Assembly: GCA_002495525.1 (NCBI GenBank)
Contig: DAFS01000029.1
Location: 1-9,720 of the forward strand
DNA: 9,720 nucleotides
Source of the DNA: Euryarchaeota archaeon UBA89
GTDB taxonomy: Archaea; Thermoplasmatota; Poseidoniia; Poseidoniales; Thalassarchaeaceae
Reading direction: 5' to 3'
The notes beneath the pieces are model-generated. The model saw only the letters and a program-made list of their open reading frames with translations, had not been told where the DNA came from and made no database searches. Positions 1 to 5,843 of this stretch are shown one piece after another. Position numbers and translations under genes: made by a program. Positions within the stretch are counted from its first letter, which is position 1, and every line of letters begins with the position of its first letter.

Positions 1-8
1 TTTTTTAT

Positions 9-1031
9 TTAGCCGAAGAGATCACCAAGTCCACCGAACTCCTGTGTCTCCTCTTCCTCTTCTTCCTCTTCAGTAGCCTCAACTACTTCTTCAGTTGCAT
101 TAGAGGCTGCAACAACCGATTCACTAGCCGCTGAAGCAGCAGCACCAAGTGCTGCTGACAACTCTTCGTCTAGTGCAGAGGAATCTAATTGACCCGCTAA
201 GGCCAAAGCACGTGCATTTGCACGTGAAATGTATAGAGGCGCAGTTGTTTCATTTGTAACTCCCGCCTCAACAGCAACTGATAGTGCTTCTCCACTTGCT
301 TTCGAAAGTAGTGTTGGCATTGTTTGCTCAGTGAACCAGCGTACATTGCAAGCAAGATTGAATGCTCCTGATGTTGCTGTAATAATATCTGTACGAGTTT
401 GATCTAAGTCAATATTCAATGCAGATGCAGGGAAAAAGAATCCATCTTCTATAGCTCCGGTCAGGATAATTCCAATTTCTATTGGATTGATATCTAATTT
501 AGCAAGCATTATCCCTAAATCGCCAGAAATTGGTTGTCCGGCTTCAACAACTGTAGTTGTTTTCTGTATTGCAACCTTACCTTTATCGATTTTTGCTGGA
601 ATGCCAACTGCGTTGAACTCCCCAACAATCGGTCCTGGGCCAAATGATGTAGGTCCTTTTTCAACAATAATATCGATAGGTGATAGTTCTCCTTCCTTAG
701 CAGCACGGCCTTGACGTGTTTTTTCTAATTCTAAAAATAATTCAAACGGGTTTAATTTATCTGACTGAACAATACAAGGTTGAACTGCATCTTCCATTAG
801 AGTTTCTAGTTCTTCACTAGCTCTTCCAGAATTTTCCCATGCTAGTCTAATAAGTGTCTTCTTAGCCATAGTAATCTTCATTGAATCTCTTAGATTACTT
901 CTCATATCTAGCATATTTCCTGCAGGTACTCCACCTACATCTACGATTCCAACAACTCCTTCAGAATTTAAAACATCTGTTAACTCTTGAACTCTGTCCC
1001 TTTTCCAAGGTGCTATCTTAGCGGTAATCAT
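9..1031 (-). CDS. rpl10: Large-subunit ribosomal protein uL10 (archaeal P0), stalk base
   Basis: uL10 anchors the ribosomal stalk: its N-terminal domain binds 23S rRNA beside uL11 and its helical spine carries L12 dimers, which recruit translation GTPases. The 340-residue length is normal for archaeal P0. The N-terminus has the family pattern (WKRDRVQEL, then IVDVGGVPAGNMLDMRSNLR, then KKTLIRLA), followed by the archaeal insertion domain (GPTSFGPGPIVGEF, GIPAKIDKGKV). The C-terminus is Ala/Ser-rich, then eight glutamates (321-328) and the tail GGLGDLFG, the factor-binding tail shared with archaeal L12. The ATG lies inside the end of rpl1, with an ATGA overlap, which implies translational coupling. 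Only 8 bases remain beyond the stop, so the expected rpl12 is outside the window. The Glu run gives a low-complexity CTC/CTT tract on the plus strand near 47-72. Family assignment is certain. Confidence 0.97.
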   Translation of the reverse strand: MITAKIAPWKRDRVQELTDVLNSEGVVGIVDVGGVPAGNMLDMRSNLRDSMKITMAKKTLIRLAWENSGRASEELETLMEDAVQPCIVQSDKLNPFELFLELEKTRQGRAAKEGELSPIDIIVEKGPTSFGPGPIVGEFNAVGIPAKIDKGKVAIQKTTTVVEAGQPISGDLGIMLAKLDINPIEIGIILTGAIEDGFFFPASALNIDLDQTRTDIITATSGAFNLACNVRWFTEQTMPTLLSKASGEALSVAVEAGVTNETTAPLYISRANARALALAGQLDSSALDEELSAALGAAASAASESVVAASNATEEVVEATEEEEEEEETQEFGGLGDLFG

Positions 1032-1672
1032 TCAATCACCTCTACCTTTATGGCTGGTCCCATTGAAGTTTTTACATAACAAGAACGGATATTTCCTGCA
1101 CCACGCTCTAATTTGCTTGTAACTCTGGTCCAAATTGCCATAGCATTAGCGGTTAATTCTTCCATTCCTTGTTCTCTAGAACCAAATGCTGTATGGAAAG
1201 TAACTTTATCTCTTGATCGCACAATTGTTGTACTCTGTAAACCATTTGCAATCATTGCAGGGTCTAAAGTTGGGGGAACTGGTCTCGGCATTTTACCACG
1301 AGGACCGAGAACTACACCGAGATATCTTCCAACAGTACCCATGTGAGGTATTTCTGCCAGAAAGAAATCATATTGTTTAGCCATTTTACGTGCTTGTTGC
1401 CTATTCCCGCCTAGATCTTCAATAGTTGAAGGGTCAATCACATTGATACCAGCTGCACGTGCTTTAGTAGCCATTTCACTACCAGCAAACATTGCTATAC
1501 GAACTTCCTTACCTCTTCCAGAAGGTAATCGGACTTCTTCTTGAATACGATTTACTGGATTCTTCAAATCTACATCTTTGAGTGTAATTGCCATCTCAAA
1601 GGATTCTACGAACTTACGTTCTGGCGCATTCTCTATTGCTTCTTGGATAGCGTTTTGGATATTTTCTTGCAT
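1028..1672 (-). CDS. rpl1: Large-subunit ribosomal protein uL1
   Basis: uL1 forms the mobile L1 stalk that helps deacylated tRNA leave the E site; in several archaea and bacteria it also represses translation of its own operon. The product is 214 residues, the usual archaeal length. Family landmarks are GRGKEVRIAMFAGSEMA (52-68) and the hallmark LGPRGKMPRP (122-131), with a C-terminal half ending GPAIKVEVIE. I place the start at the ATG at 1672-1670, because a perfect GGAGGTGA lies 5 bases upstream. The frame stays open 14 codons further up, but that adds a stretch unlike the family and would bury the Shine-Dalgarno sequence inside the gene. The gene follows rpl11 after 53 bases and overlaps rpl10 by 4 bases. 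Its leader could fold in two competing ways (see the leader entry). Confidence 0.97.
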   Translation of the reverse strand: MQENIQNAIQEAIENAPERKFVESFEMAITLKDVDLKNPVNRIQEEVRLPSGRGKEVRIAMFAGSEMATKARAAGINVIDPSTIEDLGGNRQQARKMAKQYDFFLAEIPHMGTVGRYLGVVLGPRGKMPRPVPPTLDPAMIANGLQSTTIVRSRDKVTFHTAFGSREQGMEELTANAMAIWTRVTSKLERGAGNIRSCYVKTSMGPAIKVEVIE

Positions 1673-1725
1673 TTTTTTCACCTCCGTGGTCAGCGAGGTT
1701 CCCCTCTCCCACAATTTGTGATAAC
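1673..1725 (-). promoter_or_regulatory. rpl1 leader with strong RBS and competing short hairpins
   Basis: This 53-base spacer between rpl11 and rpl1 holds, in minus-strand order, a near-perfect inverted repeat CACAAATTGTG (1720-1710), a GAGG-GGAA-CCTC hairpin with a GNRA-type tetraloop (1706-1695), and the Shine-Dalgarno GGAGGTGA (1685-1678). The ACCTC at 1699-1695 can instead pair with GAGGT at 1684-1680 inside the Shine-Dalgarno sequence, giving a 5-bp stem with a 10-base loop. The two pairings exclude each other. Autogenous control of the L1 operon by L1 is known in Methanococcus; whether this leader binds L1 is inference. The stems are short, so the fold is uncertain; the RBS itself is clear. 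Confidence 0.5.
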
Positions 1726-2004
1726 TCAGCTAAAGTGTTCGCTGAATTCCCCCTTACTCATTCTCTCAAGTGCTTCTTTAGGTGCGTAACCTTCTACATT
1801 CACTCTCATTGCTACACAAGTTCCCATTACTTCACGACAACGTGCATATAGATTAGCGCCTGTCAGACGTTCTTCTTGTTCGGTAGCGATCTTCTTGACT
1901 TGATCCATTGTCAAGTTTTCAGAAGCCTCTTCCCAAGAGCCATTACACTTTTTTTTGCCAAGCGCTTGAACAACTTTGTGTGGTGTTTCATTACGTGCTG
2001 ACAT
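1726..2004 (-). CDS. rpl11: Ribosomal protein uL11, C-terminal domain only (92 residues)
   Basis: uL11 normally has an N-terminal domain (about 70 residues, with the proline-rich PPLGPALGP segment at the GTPase-associated centre) and a C-terminal domain that binds 23S rRNA helices 43/44. This product matches only the second: ENLTMDQVKKIA (29-40), REVMGTCVAMRVNVEG (57-72) and KEALERMSKGEFSEHF (77-91) align with archaeal uL11 endings, and the first residues (ETPHKVVQAL) line up with the interdomain TPP segment. Archaeal uL11 is usually about 155-165 residues. A strong GGGAGGT 7 bases upstream marks the ATG at 2004 as a real start, and the 85-base spacer up to spt5 encodes nothing like the missing domain in any frame I could read. 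Position between spt5 and rpl1 is the standard one. It could be a natural truncation, a split gene with the other half elsewhere, or a deletion. Confidence 0.85.
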   Translation of the reverse strand: MSARNETPHKVVQALGKKKCNGSWEEASENLTMDQVKKIATEQEERLTGANLYARCREVMGTCVAMRVNVEGYAPKEALERMSKGEFSEHFS

Positions 2005-2089
2005 GTGTATTACCTCCCTTGATTGTGTCTCGCCGACCTACCTTCACTATTTGAGCGTGTTGCGTTGGTCTTTGGTCTCCTCTGTTTGA
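2005..2089 (-). promoter_or_regulatory. spt5-rpl11 spacer with strong rpl11 ribosome-binding site
   Basis: The 85-base spacer is richer in G+C than the flanking genes over about 2031-2070. On the minus strand, AAGGGAGGTA (2020-2011) is a strong Shine-Dalgarno sequence before the rpl11 ATG and decides that start. No convincing TATA box is visible, so rpl11 is probably transcribed from upstream. I see no coding potential for the missing uL11 N-terminal domain here. Confidence 0.7.
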
Positions 2090-2956
2090 TTATTCTACAC
2101 GTTGTGTAACTCTTACCTGATCTGCTCTTACGGTTAGTGCTACTGGAACTGCAGCTTCGAATAATTCGACTGTAACTTCTTCCTTTGATTCAGTAACCCG
2201 AATAACACGTGCTGATTGTCCTCTGAACGCTCCCCCGTGGATTTCCACAATACAGCCTTCTTCGATTCCTGTGGTAGCTGCTTTTGGTTCCAAGTAAGGA
2301 AGAACATCTTCAAGTGGAGATTCTCCATCCAATACCTTTCTGCAGTTTTTGATAGGAGTTGTTGAAACTCCCGCTCTACCAATTAATTTCTCAACATGGT
2401 GGAACGCAGATGCTTCCACAAAGATGTATCCTTTCATGTAGTTAGGACTCAATACTCCATATATTTCTCCTTGGATATCCATCAGTGAACCACTTCCTGA
2501 GAGTCTTGCTTGAATCTCCTTAGCGACATTTTGTTCTTGGCCAATACTAGTTTTGAGAATATACAAGAAAGAAGCAACATCTCCATACATATCTCTAAGA
2601 CTTGGGGTACTGTATTCTTTCTTACCAATCATTCCTGGATCTACCCATTCTGAATTTTTGTACAATGTTTTAGGAGTAACATCATTACTTTCAGAAATGA
2701 ATAGTATAGGTGTAATCTCTAGTAGAGTATTACCCATTGCAATTCCTCTAGATTCCCCTGTTCTAACATGTTGTAATTTATCTGCAGGTATTCCTGTTGA
2801 TTCTACAATTCTAGAAACTACTGCATCTATGTCATTGTGATCACCATAGCCATATACTCCGTCCCAAGCACCAGGTAAATCAGATACCTCATCTGCCCTT
2901 TGCATAAGCAAAACTTTTTCCTCATGGCGGATAAATACTGTAAATGCATCAGACAT
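2090..2956 (-). CDS. spt5: Spt5/NusG elongation factor fused to an N-terminal Nudix-like domain
   Basis: The C-terminal half is archaeal Spt5, which with Spt4 clamps RNA polymerase and promotes processivity. From the ATG at 2956 (288 residues), the NGN domain runs from about 129 to 215 (SFLYILKTSIGQEQNVAKEI; SPNYMKGYIFVEA) and the KOW domain from about 230 to 285 (EEGCIVEIHGGAFRGQSARV). Typical archaeal Spt5 is about 150 residues. The extra N-terminal 120 residues have a Nudix pattern: TVFIRHEEKVLLMQRADEV, then LPGAWDGVYGYGDHND, then VVSRIVESTGI and EWVDPGM. In the Nudix box the REUxEExGU signature reads SRIVESTGI and the loop is shorter, so most metal-binding glutamates are missing and hydrolase activity is doubtful. 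A TTG five codons upstream also opens the frame; I prefer the ATG, preceded by AAAGTGAT. The gene follows secE after 16 bases. Confidence 0.9.
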   Translation of the reverse strand: MSDAFTVFIRHEEKVLLMQRADEVSDLPGAWDGVYGYGDHNDIDAVVSRIVESTGIPADKLQHVRTGESRGIAMGNTLLEITPILFISESNDVTPKTLYKNSEWVDPGMIGKKEYSTPSLRDMYGDVASFLYILKTSIGQEQNVAKEIQARLSGSGSLMDIQGEIYGVLSPNYMKGYIFVEASAFHHVEKLIGRAGVSTTPIKNCRKVLDGESPLEDVLPYLEPKAATTGIEEGCIVEIHGGAFRGQSARVIRVTESKEEVTVELFEAAVPVALTVRADQVRVTQRVE

Positions 2957-2972
2957 AAAAATCACTTTCAAT

Positions 2973-3236
2973 TTAATTCGTTAACCAATCAAAGAATGAA
3001 GGAAGGAGATTATCCATCAAATATAGCATGATAAATCCGATTCCTCCAAGTACAAACATCCCAATTCCACAAACAATTACTGTTTGACGGAATTCTTCTT
3101 TGGAAGGTTTTCTAGCCATCTTGAGAATTCTTGCATAAGAACCTGTTTGAAGACTACGTACACGGCTCTCAATCTCATCTTGCCAGTCTTGGACTTTCTC
3201 CTCGACTACACCAACGTTTGAGTTCTCTACAGCCAT
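2973..3236 (-). CDS. secE: Preprotein translocase subunit SecE (Sec61 gamma family)
   Basis: SecE is the small clamp subunit of the SecYE channel, which exports or inserts proteins at the cytoplasmic membrane. The product is 87 residues. It has a charged amphipathic cytoplasmic region (11-48) carrying the family segment ARKPSKEEFRQT (41-52), then one membrane span (about 52-74), and a short tail. This matches archaeal SecE/Sss1, somewhat longer at the N-terminus than the minimal 60-residue forms. The ATG at 3236 has GAGGGA about 8 bases upstream. Its place between ftsZ and spt5 is conserved in Euryarchaeota, like bacterial secE-nusG. Confidence 0.93.
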   Translation of the reverse strand: MAVENSNVGVVEEKVQDWQDEIESRVRSLQTGSYARILKMARKPSKEEFRQTVIVCGIGMFVLGGIGFIMLYLMDNLLPSFFDWLTN

Positions 3237-3329
3237 GACTTTCCCTCAGAAGCGCCTCGGCGACCGACCGGCCTCATTTAAGCACGTCGGGAGACCCATT
3301 GGAATTTATCTTGGATAAGTTCGGGTATA
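3237..3329 (-). promoter_or_regulatory. ftsZ-secE spacer: GC-rich hairpin leader and possible TATA elements
   Basis: This 93-base spacer precedes secE. On the minus strand, GCC-GG-TCGG-TCG-CCGA-GGC (3272-3254) folds into a 3+4 bp stem with a GG bulge and a 3-base loop, in a block much richer in G+C than the genes around it. Two AT-rich elements, GATAAATT (3310-3303) and TTAAATG (3282-3276), could serve as TATA boxes; the first would put the hairpin in the 5' leader. The hairpin is 17 bases from the ATG and ends before GAGGGA, the likely ribosome-binding site. Promoter assignment is weak; the inverted repeat is directly visible. Confidence 0.35.
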
Positions 3330-4448
3330 TCAGTTAATAAATTCTACTGTTCTTGTTTTCAAATTCCGCATTTGAGTATGCAAAGCAGCGCCATGAATTT
3401 GTTCAGATTTTACCCCTGTTAATACAAGCAGTACGCGTATTTCGTCACCCATTTCTTGATCTGTTGTCGCACCTAAAATTATCCTCGCATAAGGATTTAT
3501 CCTATCGCGTATAATTTTAGCACATTTTTCCGTATCTCCCAAGGATAGTCCTGGCCCTCCAACTACGTTAATCAGTGCACCTCTAGCATCAGAGATATCA
3601 ATATCTAGTAATGGAGAATGTAGTGCTTCTTCGGTTGCTTTTTCTGCACGATTAGAGCCATTGGCTTCTCCTAGACCAATCATTGCAACTCCACCTCCAT
3701 TTTCCATTACAGAGCGTAGATCTTGGAAATCAAGATTTACTATGCCTTCCTTTGCAATCATTTCAGAAACTCCAGATATTGATCTCATCAGTAATTCATC
3801 AGCTACTCTAAATGCTGCATCAAGAGGTAAATCTCTTACTCCTTCAACTTCTAGTAATCTTTCATTTGGCAATACTACTACAGTATCGCAAACTTCTCTT
3901 AATCTTTCAAGACCCCATTCTGCATTTTGTCTCCTTAGAGCCCCCTCAGAAAGAAATGGATATGATACAACTGCTATAGTTAGCGCACCAGCAGTTTTTG
4001 CAAGTCTTGCAACTACATGAGCTGAACCAGTACCCGTACCTCCCCCTAGTCCTGCTGTGATAAATGCCAGGTCACAATCATCAACTTCTTTTTTTAGGGA
4101 AATTTCAGATTCATATGCAGCCTGTTCACCTTTTTCTGGATCTCCACCTGCCCCCCTACCTCTAGCAGTTCTTCCGATCAGAACTTTATTCTCTACTCCC
4201 ACTCTAAGTAGATGCTGAGCATCTGTATTGATTGCCATGCCTCGAACATAAGTATCATCGAATAATCCTTCTTGTTCTAATCTTGCTACCGTATTAGAGC
4301 CACAACCTCCACAGCCAAAAACTCGTATCCTTGGTTGTAATGACGATAGCAACTGAACAAGTTCAGAATCGCTCTCTGTATCTATTGGCGCAGATGGTAT
4401 TCCTTCATCTTCTTGGAGTTCCAATACACGGTCGATGATACTCTTCAC
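3330..4448 (-). CDS. ftsZ: Cell division GTPase FtsZ
   Basis: FtsZ is the tubulin-family GTPase that polymerises at the division site. The 372-residue product has all core motifs: GCGGCGSNT (46-53), the tubulin signature GGGTGTGS (135-142), and the T7 synergy loop NLDFQD (238-243) with the catalytic aspartates D240 and D243. A 40-residue N-terminal extension precedes the GTPase domain and there is little tail beyond the C-terminal domain, so no bacterial-type FtsA/ZipA peptide is apparent. The start is a GTG (4448-4446); no ATG lies between it and the GTPase core, and the GTG is preceded only by a weak AAGG. Archaea often have FtsZ1 and FtsZ2; I cannot tell which this is. It lies upstream of secE as in other Euryarchaeota and has its own promoter-like region. 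Confidence 0.96.
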   Translation of the reverse strand: MKSIIDRVLELQEDEGIPSAPIDTESDSELVQLLSSLQPRIRVFGCGGCGSNTVARLEQEGLFDDTYVRGMAINTDAQHLLRVGVENKVLIGRTARGRGAGGDPEKGEQAAYESEISLKKEVDDCDLAFITAGLGGGTGTGSAHVVARLAKTAGALTIAVVSYPFLSEGALRRQNAEWGLERLREVCDTVVVLPNERLLEVEGVRDLPLDAAFRVADELLMRSISGVSEMIAKEGIVNLDFQDLRSVMENGGGVAMIGLGEANGSNRAEKATEEALHSPLLDIDISDARGALINVVGGPGLSLGDTEKCAKIIRDRINPYARIILGATTDQEMGDEIRVLLVLTGVKSEQIHGAALHTQMRNLKTRTVEFIN

Positions 4449-4536
4449 GAGCCTTAGGCGGATTGTTCAGAGGATAACCATTACCCTTATTTTAACAAGT
4501 ATAGTTACGGTTTCGTAATATAATCCTAACTACGAA
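4449..4536 (-). promoter_or_regulatory. Putative ftsZ promoter with TACGAA-type inverted repeats
   Basis: The 88-base spacer upstream of ftsZ is AT-rich. On the minus strand ATTATATTA (4524-4516) and TTAAAATAA (4495-4487) are TATA-like; the second would place transcription start about 15 bases before the GTG. An inverted repeat TTCGTA-N13-TACGAA (4512-4536) brackets the first TATA-like element and abuts the stop of the upstream gene. A second, TTACG-GTTT-CGTAA (4505-4518), shares its arm. Such a layout could be an operator. Binding is inference; a hairpin ending the upstream transcript is an alternative, though there is no T-run directly after it. Confidence 0.4.
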
Positions 4537-5217
4537 TCATAATTCCAGTAACTGCCTTCTCGTACTGTTAAAGCGAACAATAAATGTATAAATTCCACCC
4601 CAAGCAGAGATAGCCAATGCGCCAGTCATTCCATTTAATTCTTCATTGCCTAGTAAAATATATTGTAAATATTCATGGTAACTACTCAAGTCAATACCTG
4701 CGCCTCCAGTATAGGCTTGCATAGCAGCTATCAATAATCCAAGAAGGGTGATAATCATACGATCAGCTCTGGAAAATCCTCCATATATTCTATCTAATCC
4801 CACAGATTGAGCCTGTGTTCCCATGTATGAACCCAGTAGTGTGAGTAATCCTGCTGCAAGACCTGCACTCATATTACTTACAAAAGCAGCATTCATTCCT
4901 ATCGCAACTAGCAATCCAACATCTACAATTCTATCAATTGTATGATCTAAAAAATCCCCATAAGGTCCGTCTGTACCCTGGTGTCTTGCTAGTGCACCAT
5001 CCAGTGCATCTAATACCCCTGCAACTAATACTAATATTACAGCCAGTATAATCATTAATGAACCATTAGTATCCATCTCTGCAATAGCTAACATGTAGAA
5101 TCCCACTATTGAAACTAATAAAGAAGTCCAAGTTAATACTGATGGATCTAAATCTCCTAGTTTAAGCACTATTGGTTGTATTGCTTTCGTCCATGTTTCC
5201 CTCATTTTTTCTAACAT
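4537..5217 (-). CDS. CDP-alcohol phosphatidyltransferase, probably archaetidylinositol-phosphate synthase type
   Basis: This integral membrane enzyme transfers an alcohol phosphate head group onto CDP-activated archaeal lipid. The family signature is complete: D70-ALD73-G74-AL-A77-R78, then 8 residues, G87, 3 residues, D91, 3 residues, D95, giving the metal- and CDP-binding aspartates. The 226-residue length fits the family. About six hydrophobic segments are visible (near 28-47, 52-70, 97-108, 112-130, 152-166 and the C-terminal end). Related archaeal genes next to AK6-type kinases are usually annotated as archaetidylinositol-phosphate synthase; the substrate here is inferred, and archaetidylglycerol-phosphate or other head groups are possible. 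The ATG at 5217 follows GGAGGAA, and only one base separates it from the stop of the kinase gene, so the two are co-transcribed. Confidence 0.9.
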   Translation of the reverse strand: MLEKMRETWTKAIQPIVLKLGDLDPSVLTWTSLLVSIVGFYMLAIAEMDTNGSLMIILAVILVLVAGVLDALDGALARHQGTDGPYGDFLDHTIDRIVDVGLLVAIGMNAAFVSNMSAGLAAGLLTLLGSYMGTQAQSVGLDRIYGGFSRADRMIITLLGLLIAAMQAYTGGAGIDLSSYHEYLQYILLGNEELNGMTGALAISAWGGIYTFIVRFNSTRRQLLEL

Positions 5218-5218
5218 A

Positions 5219-5761
5219 TTATTCCTCCATTGACGCTATCCAATCTATATCTGTGTCGATAGCATTTGGTTTGAAGTCATCTGCTATCCATTTTATGATA
5301 CGCTCTTTAACTTCATTTTCTGTTAGCTCCGTGGTATCCAATTCTAACCAACCATCTTTGCCTTCATTATCATTCCATGCGCTTCCGATTAACTCCCACT
5401 CCACATTACTTTGAATTTTTTCTTTTGAATAACCTCTTTTTACTAGTCTTTCTTCTAATATATCTGGCTTACAACGTAAGATTATTGTATGATTACATGG
5501 TAATAAATGAGAAAGATGACCATCTATTATAGTAATATCTGAAGGTATAATATCCCAAGTATTTCTCAGTATTGAAATTAATAATTCTACATCTATTGGC
5601 TTTGAATTATCTGAAGAATCTAATTCTCCTAAGCAATTATGTTTTTCTGCAATTTTTTCCATAGATAATACATCAAACCCTTCACTATGAAGAAGACGAG
5701 AAATTGTAGTTTTTCCTGTTCCTGGAGTTCCACTTAGTGCAACCCTACATCCTTCTCGCAT
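5219..5761 (-). CDS. AK6/Fap7-type adenylate kinase/NTPase, ribosome maturation factor
   Basis: Members of this family (Fap7 in yeast, AK6/CINAP in humans, and archaeal homologues) have adenylate kinase and ATPase activity and assist the last steps of small-subunit rRNA maturation. From the ATG at 5761 the protein is 180 residues, as expected. It has a Walker A GTPGTGKT at 11-18, an IIDGH Walker-B-like element at 78-82, and the family block LRCKPDILEERLVKRGYSKEKI (95-116) followed by NVEWE. The frame extends 36 codons upstream to 5869, but that part is unlike the family and would overlap the divergent antiporter gene, so I reject it. No strong ribosome-binding site precedes the ATG, which suggests a leaderless first gene. 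It heads the minus-strand block. Confidence 0.88.
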   Translation of the reverse strand: MREGCRVALSGTPGTGKTTISRLLHSEGFDVLSMEKIAEKHNCLGELDSSDNSKPIDVELLISILRNTWDIIPSDITIIDGHLSHLLPCNHTIILRCKPDILEERLVKRGYSKEKIQSNVEWELIGSAWNDNEGKDGWLELDTTELTENEVKERIIKWIADDFKPNAIDTDIDWIASMEE

Positions 5762-5843
5762 ATTTGTTGGGAGTTGGTTTAACGAATGAATCCTCCCTAT
5801 TGCAGGCGTAACATTGACTTCATTAGTTCTCTCGCAAGGCTTG
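5762..5843. promoter_or_regulatory. Divergent intergenic spacer between AK6 kinase and antiporter genes
   Basis: Both gene sets start from this 82-bp spacer, so it must hold two divergent promoters if the chosen starts are right. I see no strong TATA box on either strand. A GGGAG/CTCCC inverted repeat with a long loop (5769-5797) is present; its GGGAGG on the minus strand resembles a ribosome-binding site but has no start codon at the right distance. Both reading frames stay open through the spacer, so start positions here are the least certain in the window. Confidence 0.3.

Noticed and set aside
487..714. Plus-strand open frame opposite rpl10
   Set aside because: Antisense to a certain ribosomal protein gene, no family resemblance and no ribosome-binding site.
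1673..1714. Upstream start for rpl1 at 1714
   Set aside because: It would translate through the Shine-Dalgarno sequence GGAGGTGA and add residues absent from uL1 proteins.
3661..4020. 119-codon plus-strand open frame opposite ftsZ
   Set aside because: Ser/Thr/Pro-rich composition typical of a shadow of a coding gene; FtsZ motifs on the other strand span it.
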